A stretch of DNA of 64,000 nucleotides from Paludibacteraceae bacterium (GTDB lineage Bacteria > Bacteroidota > Bacteroidia > Bacteroidales > Paludibacteraceae): assembly GCA_017527905.1 (NCBI GenBank), contig JAFXPK010000041.1, positions 37,153-101,152 on the forward strand. Reading direction: 5' to 3'. Positions 32,198 through 40,817 of the stretch are shown one piece after another. The notes beneath the pieces are model-generated. The model was not told the DNA's origin. It searched no databases and saw only the letters and a program-made list of their open reading frames with translations. Every line of letters starts with the position of its first letter. The stretch's first letter is position 1. The position numbers and the translations under genes are program-made.

Positions 32198-33958
32198 TCA
32201 ACGACCAATAGCGGAAGTCATTTTACCCAACCATTTTAACGTTTTTTTATCTGACACGGAAGGAGAAAGTTCTTCCCATATCCTCTTGTGGTAATCGTTC
32301 ACCCAATCCAGTTCCTCATCCGTCAGGAGTTCAATATCAATCAAATTAGCATCGTAAGGGAACAACGTGAGGGTCTCGAAGCGCAGGAAACGACCGAACT
32401 CGCTTTGTTCGCCCTCCGCCACCGCCACCAAGTTCTCGATGCGGATGCCATGCTTCCCCTCCCGATAGACCCCCGGTTCGTCGGAAAGCACCATGCCCGG
32501 TAGCAAGGAGACTCCATTTTGCACCTTCCGGATACTTTGAGGACCCTCGTGCACACAAAGGAAATGGCCGACACCATGACCCGTTCCATGTCCATAATCC
32601 GCGCCAGCCCGCCACAGAGGCATCTTCGCCAGCACATCCAGCTGAGCCCCCTGCGTTCCTTCCGGGAAATGAGCCATCGCCACAGCGATATGTCCCTTCA
32701 GGACCAACGTGTAGTCGCGGCGTTGCTCCGCCGTAGGCTTGCCGAAGCAGACCGTACGGGTGATGTCCGTCGTGCCATGGAGGTAATTACCGCCCGAATC
32801 GACCAGCAGCAAGCTATCCTTGCCAATCACCGCGTTCGACTCCTCCGTGGCGCTATAATGAACCACCGCCCCATGCGCGGCATAGCCGGCGATGGTGGAG
32901 AAACTCTCGCAGACAAAATCCTGTTGCCCACGCCTATGCCTCAACAAGACCTCAGCGACATCCAACTCCGTCAGGCGTTCACCCTCCCCTACCCGTTCAT
33001 ACAGTTCAGAGAAGGCATTCGAGAGCGCCACGCCATCCTTCCGCATCGCGAGGCGAAAGCCGGAGAGCTCCGTATCATTCTTGCAAGCCTTCAGCAAAGC
33101 GACCGGAGAGGTCTCGACCACCTTTCGGCAACCGATCCGTTCCGCCAAGGCGGAGTTCGTCTTGGAGGGGTCAACGGAAAGCTTGAAATCCTTCGGCAAG
33201 GAAGCCACGTATGAGAAGACGCTGTCGTACGGTTTCAGTTCGATGCCCTGTTCCGCAAGGGAGTCCCGCAAGGAGGCGGAGACACATTGTTCTTCCGCAA
33301 ACAACACAGACCCTTTCCTGCCCACCACCGCATAGGCGACAGCCACAGGGTTATACGGAGTGTCGGCGGCACGTACGTTCAGCGTCCAAGCCACCTCATC
33401 CAAAGCACACAACAGAAGGGCATCCGCCTCCGTCTTGGAGAAGATCAGTTCACGTTTCTCCCGATGCGACAGACCCGTAATCTCAACAGGCAAACCATAT
33501 AGCGATGTGCGTTTCCTCGGCACCCCCTCGTCCCACAGTGGGGAGAGATCGGAGACCACAAGGATACCATAATCTTCAAAGAAAGTGCGGTACGACTCCA
33601 CGTTCTTGGCGGAGAAGCACGAGCCGTCGATGCCCACGACATTGCCCTTGGACAATCTACCCGCGATCCAATTCAGGAACGAAGGCGTATCCGGCAGGCC
33701 ATCCTTGAAAAGCGTAATGCCGGAGCCAGACAATTGGGCAGCCGCCTGCAGATAGTAGCGCGAATCCGTCCAGAGCCCCGCCTCGTCCGACAAGACCACC
33801 AACGTGCCCGCGGAACCCGTGAATCCGGAGATATATTGCCTCAACTTCCACTCCTCGGGCGGATACTCACTCAGATGAGGATCTTCGGAAGGGACGATGT
33901 AGGCGTCCACCCCCAACTCCGCCATCCGTTTCCTGACAACATCCAATTTATGATTCAT
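32198..33958 (-). CDS. pepP: Xaa-Pro aminopeptidase (aminopeptidase P, M24B)
   Basis: 586 residues, the long three-domain form of aminopeptidase P that removes N-terminal residues preceding proline. Two creatinase N-like domains (about 1-300) precede the pita-bread catalytic domain (about 305-530). Metal ligands are visible: LLVDSGGNYLHGTTDITRT (two Asp), GHGTGHGVGHFLCVHEGP (His) and LSDEPGVYREGKHGIRIENL (two Glu). The C-terminal small domain is also present. No signal peptide, so cytoplasmic. It lies 8 bases after the pseudouridine synthase gene. Confidence 0.94.
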   Translation of the reverse strand: MNHKLDVVRKRMAELGVDAYIVPSEDPHLSEYPPEEWKLRQYISGFTGSAGTLVVLSDEAGLWTDSRYYLQAAAQLSGSGITLFKDGLPDTPSFLNWIAGRLSKGNVVGIDGSCFSAKNVESYRTFFEDYGILVVSDLSPLWDEGVPRKRTSLYGLPVEITGLSHREKRELIFSKTEADALLLCALDEVAWTLNVRAADTPYNPVAVAYAVVGRKGSVLFAEEQCVSASLRDSLAEQGIELKPYDSVFSYVASLPKDFKLSVDPSKTNSALAERIGCRKVVETSPVALLKACKNDTELSGFRLAMRKDGVALSNAFSELYERVGEGERLTELDVAEVLLRHRRGQQDFVCESFSTIAGYAAHGAVVHYSATEESNAVIGKDSLLLVDSGGNYLHGTTDITRTVCFGKPTAEQRRDYTLVLKGHIAVAMAHFPEGTQGAQLDVLAKMPLWRAGADYGHGTGHGVGHFLCVHEGPQSIRKVQNGVSLLPGMVLSDEPGVYREGKHGIRIENLVAVAEGEQSEFGRFLRFETLTLFPYDANLIDIELLTDEELDWVNDYHKRIWEELSPSVSDKKTLKWLGKMTSAIGR

Positions 33959-33966
33959 AGCAACGA

Positions 33967-34881
33967 TTATTTACGGACGAAACGAGCCATCTTCTCTGGC
34001 AATTCCGCCTCGAAGGTCATAAGCTTAGTCGTGATAGGGTGACGGAACGTGATGGAAGAAGCGTGCAATCCGATACGACCGATAGGGGAAGTGGAGCCCC
34101 CATATTTCTTGTCACCGATGATCGGATGACCGATGCTCTGCATATGCACACGTATCTGGTTCTTGCGACCAGTCAGCAACAAGACCTTCAGGAAAGTGTA
34201 GCCGTTCAGACGTTTCACCACCTCATAGCGGGTGACCGACTCCATACCCCCATTATCGAAGTCGGAAGAATAGACCTTTTTAGACTTAGGGTCCTCGTTC
34301 AGCCACGTGCGGATCTCTCCCGAATCCTTCTCGACCACGCCTTCGACGATAGCGTAGTAGACCTTACTCTTGACATCCCGCTGCCAATTGCGTTGCATCA
34401 GCATTTGGGCCTCCTTCTGTTTCGCGAAGATCAGCACGCCGGAGGTCTCACGGTCCAGACGATGCACCACATACAATCGGTTGTTCCTGCTCTGTTTCTT
34501 GAGGTGGTTCAACACCACACGGAAAGCCGTATAATCCTCCTGTTTATCCGTAGCGACGGACAACACGCCCTCCGACTTGTTCACCACGACGAGGTAATCA
34601 TCCTCGAACAAAACGGAGACGCGGCTACTCTTCAAGCCCGTAGCCTCTTTGGCGAAATCGACGGCGACCACATCCCCCGGGCGGAGCGCATAGTCATACT
34701 GCGTCTTCACCTGATTGTTCACGAAGACCTGTCCGCGCGACAAAACACGCTTCAGTGCGGTTTTACTCATGCTACCGATCTTTTTCGCGACAAAATCGGA
34801 AAGGATAGCCTCCTCCTTGACATGGAAAGTGACAATCTTACTTTTCTCCTCCCTACGAGAGGAACCTCCTCTAGTTAACAT
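33967..34881 (-). CDS. RluA-family pseudouridine synthase
   Basis: 304 residues. An N-terminal S4 RNA-binding domain (about 28-75, KTALKRVLSRGQVFVNN) and an RluA catalytic domain (about 95-290). The catalytic Asp lies in YVVHRLDRETSGVLIFAK (near 140-155), with GRKNQIRVHMQSIGHPIIGDKKYG (near 240) also typical. It isomerises uridine in rRNA or tRNA; the target site cannot be told from sequence. The N terminus (MLTRGGSSRREEKSK) is basic and may be RNA-contacting. First gene of the unit with pepP and the TlpA-like protein. Confidence 0.92.
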   Translation of the reverse strand: MLTRGGSSRREEKSKIVTFHVKEEAILSDFVAKKIGSMSKTALKRVLSRGQVFVNNQVKTQYDYALRPGDVVAVDFAKEATGLKSSRVSVLFEDDYLVVVNKSEGVLSVATDKQEDYTAFRVVLNHLKKQSRNNRLYVVHRLDRETSGVLIFAKQKEAQMLMQRNWQRDVKSKVYYAIVEGVVEKDSGEIRTWLNEDPKSKKVYSSDFDNGGMESVTRYEVVKRLNGYTFLKVLLLTGRKNQIRVHMQSIGHPIIGDKKYGGSTSPIGRIGLHASSITFRHPITTKLMTFEAELPEKMARFVRK

Positions 34882-35037
34882 ATTAGATGAATTTTTACCA
34901 CAAAAATAAAGAAAAACACCATAGCAACGTAAAAAAAAGCAACTGAATCAATCACGACGAAGCCGTTGAAGAAAAAAAGCGGATTTTAGAGCGATGCATT
35001 CAGGAAAAAAGCCTATATTTAACAAATTTTTCTCTCT

Positions 35038-35064
35038 AGTGTTGTTTGACTAGTATTGTTTGAC
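35038..35064 (+). promoter_or_regulatory. Tandem 13-base direct repeat upstream of the glycogen cluster
   Basis: AGTGTTGTTTGAC (35038-35050) and AGTATTGTTTGAC (35052-35064) differ at one base and repeat at a 14-base interval, ending 20 bases before the debranching-enzyme ATG. The repeat could be an operator or part of a promoter; no binding factor is known. Confidence 0.4.
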
Positions 35065-35084
35065 GAAAAATAGATTGATGTGGC

Positions 35085-37028
35085 ATGAGTTATCTGAGAT
35101 TTGACAAGACGTTATTAACCAACTTGGAGCAATCCCAACAAAGGGAGATGCTACGTACCAACAAGTCGGGAGCCTATCATTGCACAACCATAATAGACTG
35201 TAACACAAGAAAATATCACGGATTATTAGTAACTCCGGTAAGGAACTTGGACAACGACAACCATGTTCTCCTGTCATCCTTGGACGAGACCGTGATACAG
35301 CACGGGGCCGAATTCAACCTAGGCATTCACAAATACAACGGAGACTATTACGCTCCCCACGGGCACAAGTACCAGAGGGAGTTCAAGTTCGATATTGTCC
35401 CTTCCGAAATATACCGTGTGGGCGGTGTCATCCTTTCCAAAGAGAAAGTATTCGTATCATTCGAGGATAGGATTTTGATCAAATACACGTTGCTCGACGC
35501 ACATTCCGAGACCATTCTACGGTTCAAACCGTTCCTAGCCTTCAGGAATGTGAACGAACTCTGCATGGAGAACGATCAGATAAACACCGCCTACGAGGAG
35601 GAGGAGAACGGCATCTCCATGTGCCTCTACCAAGGCTATCCAAGGCTCTTCATGCAATTCAACAAGCCCGTCCAATTCGTCTCCCAGCCCAGTTGGAACA
35701 AGGGGATCGAATACTTCAAGGAGATGGAACGCGGCTACTACTACAAAGAAGACCTGTTTGTCCCTGGATACTTCGAACTGCCTATCAAGAAAGGGGAGTC
35801 CGTCATCTTCTCCGCAGGCGTCAGCCAAGCGGATTGTCCGAAGTTGGCGGAGATATGTTTCGATGAAATCACAAGAAGAACCACTCGAACGAGTTTCTTC
35901 AACTGTCTGAAGAACTCCGCCCAACAACTCTTCTGCAGAAAGAACCCTGAAGAGTTGTACCTATTGGCTGGCTATCCTTGGTTCAAATGCAGGGCGAGGG
36001 ACATGTTCATCTCCCTACCGGGCGTCTCGCTCGCATTCGACGACACGTCCGGTTTCCAGAAGATCATGAACACCATGATCCCCGCCATCCGCAACTTCAT
36101 GAACGGCAAGCCGATAGAGAGGGATGTGGAGGGCTTGGACCAACCAGACGTGCTGTTATGGGTGACATGGGCACTGCAGGAATATGGCAAGGCGACCTCC
36201 AAGGAGGAGCTTTGGAACCTATATGGAGACATTCTGAAAGAGATCGTGGAATATATCCTTCGGCAAAGGCACCCGAACCTCTTCGTGCATGACAACGCCC
36301 TGTTGTTCTCCAACGGATGGGAGACGCCCGTCACATGGATGGACGCCACCTTCAACGGAAAGCCCGTCACGCCAAGAAGCGGTTACATCGTGGAGATCAA
36401 CGCATTGTGGTACAATGCACTACGATTCATCGCGGACCTCACCATGGACTTCGGGGAGGAACATTTCTCGGAGACCCTCACAAACTACGCGAACAGGGTG
36501 CAGGAGAGTTTCTCCGCCACCTTCTGGAACGGCTACTACCTCTACGACTTCGTCAGCGGCAACTACAAAGAGCTGTCGGTTCGCCCGAACATGATATTCG
36601 CCGCATCCCTGAAATACTCTCCGCTGGAGAACAAGCAGAAGAAAGCGATCGTGGACATCGCCACGAAAGAGCTATTCACACCTAAGGGCCTCCGATCATT
36701 GAGTCCAAAGAGCCCCAACTATAGAGGATCATGCGAAGGGAACGAAGACACCCGCACCTTCTCAAAGCACCAAGGCGCCGCATGGCCATGGTTGCTCGGA
36801 CCGTACGTGGAGGCCTACCTCAGCGTATACAAGAACAGCGGCATATTCTTCGCCGAAAGGGCGCTCATCGGCATAGAGGAAGAGATGTTCGTCGGATGCA
36901 TCGGAACGCTCTGCGAGATGTACGACGGGAACCCGCCTTACAAGGGAAGGGGTGGCCTCTCGTTCGCGATGAACGTCGCAGAGATATTACGCACAATTAA
37001 GAACCTAAAGAACCATAAGAAAGACTAA
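35085..37028 (+). CDS. Glycogen debranching enzyme (GDE family)
   Basis: 647 residues. It combines an N-terminal beta-sandwich domain (about 1-250, with RTNKSGAYHCTTIIDCNTRKYHGLL) and a C-terminal (alpha/alpha)6 barrel amylo-alpha-1,6-glucosidase domain (about 290-640). Conserved segments include GYPWFKCRARDMFISLPG (near 295), DQPDVLLWVTWALQEYG (near 350), TWMDATFNGKPVTPRSGYIVEINALWYNALRF (near 420-455) and EGNEDTRTFSKHQGAAWPWLLGPYVEA (near 550-575). The acidic residues expected for inverting catalysis are present. Cytoplasmic, trimming alpha-1,6 branches of glycogen. First gene of a three-gene cluster; the next begins 9 bases later. Confidence 0.92.
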   Translation: MSYLRFDKTLLTNLEQSQQREMLRTNKSGAYHCTTIIDCNTRKYHGLLVTPVRNLDNDNHVLLSSLDETVIQHGAEFNLGIHKYNGDYYAPHGHKYQREFKFDIVPSEIYRVGGVILSKEKVFVSFEDRILIKYTLLDAHSETILRFKPFLAFRNVNELCMENDQINTAYEEEENGISMCLYQGYPRLFMQFNKPVQFVSQPSWNKGIEYFKEMERGYYYKEDLFVPGYFELPIKKGESVIFSAGVSQADCPKLAEICFDEITRRTTRTSFFNCLKNSAQQLFCRKNPEELYLLAGYPWFKCRARDMFISLPGVSLAFDDTSGFQKIMNTMIPAIRNFMNGKPIERDVEGLDQPDVLLWVTWALQEYGKATSKEELWNLYGDILKEIVEYILRQRHPNLFVHDNALLFSNGWETPVTWMDATFNGKPVTPRSGYIVEINALWYNALRFIADLTMDFGEEHFSETLTNYANRVQESFSATFWNGYYLYDFVSGNYKELSVRPNMIFAASLKYSPLENKQKKAIVDIATKELFTPKGLRSLSPKSPNYRGSCEGNEDTRTFSKHQGAAWPWLLGPYVEAYLSVYKNSGIFFAERALIGIEEEMFVGCIGTLCEMYDGNPPYKGRGGLSFAMNVAEILRTIKNLKNHKKD

Positions 37029-37037
37029 GGAATAGAT

Positions 37038-38303
37038 ATGAGAGCATTAATGTTTGGTTGGGAATTTCCTCCGCACATCCTAGGAGGTTTAGGAACAGCG
37101 AGTTACGGACTTACCCGTGGCATGTCCGCACAAAAGGACATGCAAATCACCTTCGTGTTGCCTAAACCATGGGGAGATGAAGACCAAAGTTTTCTTCGGA
37201 TCATCGCTGCGAACAAAGTGCCGGTGGTTTGGAGAGACCCTAACTGGGACTACCTAAACCAAGAGTTGGCGGGAAGGATGAGCCCAGACGAATACTACCG
37301 TATGCGCGCCTGCATTCAGGAGGACAACAACCATATCGGCACGAACGGCATCGGCTCCATCGAGTTCTCGGGACGATACCCCGACAACCTGCAGGAGGAG
37401 ATCCGCAACTATGATGCGGTCGCTGGTGTCGTGAGCCGGGCATTAGACTTCGACATCATCCATTCGCACGACTGGCTGACATACCCTGCAGGTGTGCACG
37501 CCAAATACGTGTCGGGCAAACCGCTCGTCATCCACGTCCACGCCACTGACTTCGACCGAAGCCGCGGCAACGTGAACCCTACCGTCTACAGCATCGAGAA
37601 GGCGGGCATGGACCATGCGGACCATATCATCACCGTGAGCAACAAGACAAGGGACACGGTCATCGACCAATACCACATAGACCCCGCCAAAGTGACCACC
37701 GTGCACAATGCGGTGGAACCGCTCAGCCCGGAGATACAGGCCATCCAGCCCCACCACAACACGAAGGACAAGGTGGTCACCTTCCTGGGACGCATCACCA
37801 TGCAGAAGGGTCCGGAGTACTTCGTCGAGGCCGCCCATAAAGTATTGCAGAAGACCAAGAACGTACGCTTCGTCATGGCCGGCAGCGGCGACATGATGGA
37901 GAAGATGATCAGCATGGTGGCCTACAAGAACATCGGCGACCGCTTCCACTTCACAGGGTTCCTGAAAGGGACGGAGGTCTACGAGATACTGAAATCGAGC
38001 GACGTCTACATCATGCCATCCGTATCGGAGCCATTCGGCATCTCCCCGTTGGAGGCGATGCAGGTGGGCGTGCCGACCATCGTCTCCAAACAGTCGGGAT
38101 GCGCCGAGATCCTCAGCAACGCCATCAAGGTGGACTATTGGGACATAGATGCGATGGCGAACGCGATATACTCCATCATCACCTACCCCGCCATGTATAA
38201 TTACCTGAAAGTGGAAGGGAAGAAAGAGGTGGACGGAATCGTCTGGGAGAACGCAGCTTGGAAAGTGCGTGACATCTACGATAGAGTATTAGGATTGAAA
38301 TAA
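37038..38303 (+). CDS. GT4-type glycogen synthase-like glycosyltransferase
   Basis: 421 residues with two Rossmann (GT-B) domains. The N-terminal GWEFPPHILGGLGTASYGL loop is the nucleotide-sugar/acceptor glycine loop. The C-terminal donor domain has FLGRITMQKGPEYFVEAA, VMAGSG, ADVYIMPS-like SDVYIMPSVSEPFGISPLEAMQVGVPTI with the catalytic E-x7-E pattern. Its place between debranching enzyme and GH57 genes indicates glycogen (alpha-1,4-glucan) elongation, as in the equivalent Bacteroides cluster. No glgC is adjacent, and donor preference (UDP- or ADP-glucose) cannot be read from sequence. Confidence 0.9.
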   Translation: MRALMFGWEFPPHILGGLGTASYGLTRGMSAQKDMQITFVLPKPWGDEDQSFLRIIAANKVPVVWRDPNWDYLNQELAGRMSPDEYYRMRACIQEDNNHIGTNGIGSIEFSGRYPDNLQEEIRNYDAVAGVVSRALDFDIIHSHDWLTYPAGVHAKYVSGKPLVIHVHATDFDRSRGNVNPTVYSIEKAGMDHADHIITVSNKTRDTVIDQYHIDPAKVTTVHNAVEPLSPEIQAIQPHHNTKDKVVTFLGRITMQKGPEYFVEAAHKVLQKTKNVRFVMAGSGDMMEKMISMVAYKNIGDRFHFTGFLKGTEVYEILKSSDVYIMPSVSEPFGISPLEAMQVGVPTIVSKQSGCAEILSNAIKVDYWDIDAMANAIYSIITYPAMYNYLKVEGKKEVDGIVWENAAWKVRDIYDRVLGLK

Positions 38304-38323
38304 CAAATAACAATATAGGCAAG

Positions 38324-39748
38324 ATGAGAACAATATGCTTTTACTTTCAGATACACCAACCTTTTAGACTGAAGAGATATAGGTTCTTCGACATCGGCAT
38401 GGACCATTACTACTACGATGACTACGCCAACGAGGAGATCATACGCCGCATCGCAGAACGATGCTACCTGCCAGCCAACCAGACCATCCTACAGATGATC
38501 AAGGAGACAGGAGGGAAGTTCAAGGTGGCCTTCTCCATCTCGGGAATCGCCCTGGAGCAACTGGAGCTCTACGCACCGGAGGTGATCGACTCCTTCAAGG
38601 AACTGGCGCAGACAGGCTGCGTGGAATTCTTGGCGGAGACATTCGCCCACTCCCTGTCGAGTCTGGAAGAGGACAGCGACGAATTCGAGCTGCAAGTGAA
38701 GATGCATGCGAACAAGATACAAAGCCTCTTCGGCTACAAACCAACCTCTTTCCGTAACACCGAGCTCATCTACTCCGACGACATCGGAAGGCGGGTGGCC
38801 AACATGGGCTTCAAAGGCATGATCACCGAAGGCGCCAAGCACGTGCTGGGATGGAAGAGCCCGAACTACGTCTACTGCTGCGCCAGCAACCCACGCCTCA
38901 AGCTATTGCTCAAGAACTACAAACTGAGCGACGACATCACCTTCCGCTTCTCGGATTGGAGCTGGGATCAGTTCCCTTTGACAGCCGACAAGCTAATCAA
39001 TTGGATATCAGCCTGCCCGAAAGAGGAAGATGTCTTCAACCTCTTCATGAACTACGAGACATTCGGCGAGCTGCAAAGCAAAGAGACGGGCATCTTCGAG
39101 TTCCTGAAAGCGATCCCGCGCATGGCGGAGAAGGCGGACATCAACTTCGAGACGCCAGCCAACCTCTTCAGCAAGAAGAAGCCGATCGACCGCATCGACG
39201 TCCCTTACACCATCTCATGGGCGGACGAGGAGCGAGACACCTCCGCATGGCTCGGAAACGAGCTGCAACGGTCGGCTTTCAGCATATTGTACAGCATCCG
39301 TGACAAAGTCAGGCTCTGCACCGACAGGAAGATCCTGCAGGACTGGTATTACCTCCAGACCTCCGACCATTTCTACTACATGAGCACCAAACACTTCTCC
39401 GACGGAGCGGTACACAACCATTTCAGTCCATACGAGACCCCGTTCGAGGCCTTCACCAACTACATGAACGTGCTAAGCGACTTCATGATCCGCGTCAGGG
39501 AGAAGTTCCCGGAGGGTGTAGACGTGGAGGAACTCAACTCCCTCATGAAGACCATCGACGCCCAAGGGAAGATCATCGCCCAACTGGAACAAGAGAAAAA
39601 CGACACCACCACTACCTCAGGCGAAGCCAAAACCAAGAAAGGGAAGGTGGAATGCAAGGCGCAAAAGGTCACCAAGGAGAAAAAGAGCACTGCGAAAAAG
39701 GAGAAGAGCACCGCTTCTTCCCCGAAGTCCAAGAAGTCAATCGCCTAG
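38324..39748 (+). CDS. GH57 alpha-glucan hydrolase/transferase with lysine-rich tail
   Basis: 474 residues. A GH57 (beta/alpha)7 barrel covers about 1-300: it starts CFYFQIHQPFRL, carries GCVEFLAETFAHS (near 100-112), with the Glu expected as nucleophile, and MNYETFGE (near 240). A helical C-terminal domain reaches about 425. Members include alpha-amylases and 4-alpha-glucanotransferases; no signal peptide, so it acts on cytoplasmic glycogen or maltodextrin. The last 50 or so residues are a Lys/Ser/Thr/Ala-rich tail (TAKKEKSTASSPKSKKSIA) resembling histone H1-like tails and not part of the catalytic fold. No clear terminator follows. Confidence 0.9.
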   Translation: MRTICFYFQIHQPFRLKRYRFFDIGMDHYYYDDYANEEIIRRIAERCYLPANQTILQMIKETGGKFKVAFSISGIALEQLELYAPEVIDSFKELAQTGCVEFLAETFAHSLSSLEEDSDEFELQVKMHANKIQSLFGYKPTSFRNTELIYSDDIGRRVANMGFKGMITEGAKHVLGWKSPNYVYCCASNPRLKLLLKNYKLSDDITFRFSDWSWDQFPLTADKLINWISACPKEEDVFNLFMNYETFGELQSKETGIFEFLKAIPRMAEKADINFETPANLFSKKKPIDRIDVPYTISWADEERDTSAWLGNELQRSAFSILYSIRDKVRLCTDRKILQDWYYLQTSDHFYYMSTKHFSDGAVHNHFSPYETPFEAFTNYMNVLSDFMIRVREKFPEGVDVEELNSLMKTIDAQGKIIAQLEQEKNDTTTTSGEAKTKKGKVECKAQKVTKEKKSTAKKEKSTASSPKSKKSIA

Positions 39749-39860
39749 TCTTGAGACCCTAGGCTTTAGACGCTAGACTTTAGGCATAAGTTGTTGGGGA
39801 GGGATGGGTTCCTCTCCAATAAAAATCCTGCGGTCCGCAAAAGATAATTTGCATTATTCG

Positions 39861-39891
39861 TTGCCGTTTATGAAATCATTTTATACCTTTG
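39861..39891 (+). promoter_or_regulatory. Promoter of tRNA-Pro
   Basis: TTG (39861-39863), 20 bases, then TACCTTTG (39884-39891), 11 bases before the mature 5' end of the tRNA. Confidence 0.75.
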
Positions 39892-39901
39892 CGGCGGATT
39901 T

Positions 39902-39977
39902 CGGGGTGTAGCGCAGTTGGTAGCGCGTTACGTTCGGGACGTAGAGGTCGCCCGTTCGAGCCGGGTCACCCCGACCA
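39902..39977 (+). tRNA. tRNA-Pro (anticodon CGG)
   Basis: A full cloverleaf. Acceptor arms CGGGGTG and CACCCCG pair perfectly; the D arm is GCGC/GCGC; the anticodon loop TTCGGGA gives anticodon CGG (codon CCG); and the T arm is GCCCG-TTCGAGC-CGGGT. The discriminator A at 39974 is followed by CCA, so the tail appears encoded. Confidence 0.95.
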
Positions 39978-39978
39978 C

Positions 39979-40018
39979 AAGTCTTTGCAACTCGTCATGA
40001 ATCGCAAAGACTTTTTTT
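39979..40018 (+). terminator. tRNA-Pro terminator
   Basis: AAGTCTTTGC (39979-39988) pairs perfectly with GCAAAGACTT (40004-40013), followed by further T residues. It closes the tRNA unit. Confidence 0.88.
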
Positions 40019-40086
40019 ATTGGCAGGTTCTATACTTCAGGACCCACCTAATTGTCATAACCAAAGAAGATGCGAGGAGAAAACCC

Positions 40087-40581
40087 ATGAGAAAGATCAG
40101 ATGCCCCAAATGTGAACAATTCATCAGATTCGAGGATAGCCGCATAGAGCCAGGCGCATCCATCATCATCCAATGCGACAACTGCGGAAAGAAATTCAGC
40201 ATACGGTTCAAGCCCAAGGAAGAGAAGAAGGAGGACTACACCTACGGCTGCATCATCGTCGTGGAGAACGTGTTCTGCCACAAGCAAATCATCCCGCTAC
40301 AACTCGGGGAAAACATGTTCGGCCGACGCTGTCCCGGCACCGTCATCTCCTCACCCATCGACACCAACGACACCAGCATGGACAGGATGCACTGCATCGT
40401 CCACGTGGAAATGGACAAGGCGGGGAACATCATCCACAAGGTAGAAGACTACGACAGCCTTGTCGGCACCTTCGTGATGAACGAGATCCTGCAGAAAAAG
40501 GAGAAACGCGTCATTACCGACGGGGAGATCATCACCTTAGGAGCAACCACCCTCATCCTCAAGACCGGTGCGCCAGACTAG
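40087..40581 (+). CDS. Zinc-ribbon FHA-domain protein
   Basis: 164 residues from ATG 40087 (MRKIRCPKC). The frame is open further upstream but through the tRNA and its terminator, so the longer start is rejected. An N-terminal zinc ribbon (CPKC near 6 and CDNCGKKF near 33) precedes a forkhead-associated domain (about 60-160) with LGENMFGRRCPG and DTSMDRMHCIVHVE, matching the phosphothreonine-binding Arg and Ser/His positions. FHA domains bind phosphothreonine, but no Ser/Thr kinase is seen nearby. It precedes porW by 236 bases. Confidence 0.85.
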   Translation: MRKIRCPKCEQFIRFEDSRIEPGASIIIQCDNCGKKFSIRFKPKEEKKEDYTYGCIIVVENVFCHKQIIPLQLGENMFGRRCPGTVISSPIDTNDTSMDRMHCIVHVEMDKAGNIIHKVEDYDSLVGTFVMNEILQKKEKRVITDGEIITLGATTLILKTGAPD

Positions 40582-40710
40582 CCTTCCGAACACACAAAGC
40601 TTCCGCACCATCACACCGAAACAAGTTCATATACACCCCTTTCATAACAAATATTGAAAAAATCCCAACACATATACCCCAATAATCAAGGATAAGTTGC
40701 AGATTTTATG

Positions 40711-40718
40711 TATTTTTG
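40711..40718 (+). promoter_or_regulatory. Candidate -7 box for porW-porX
   Basis: TATTTTTG at 40711-40718 fits TAnnTTTG and lies about 100 bases before the porW start; no good -33 box is at the usual distance. Confidence 0.35.
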
Positions 40719-40817
40719 CCAAATGGCTACAAAGGAGGCACACAATTTTCTCCGCAATAGTCAGTTTAAGTAATATGGGGAGACCCAACTAGGAATAACA
40801 TCTTTGGAAAACAGTAA

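Noticed and set aside
39889..40086. Longer N terminus of the FHA protein reading through the tRNA
   Set aside because: The frame crosses the tRNA-Pro gene and its terminator; the recognisable zinc ribbon begins at ATG 40087.
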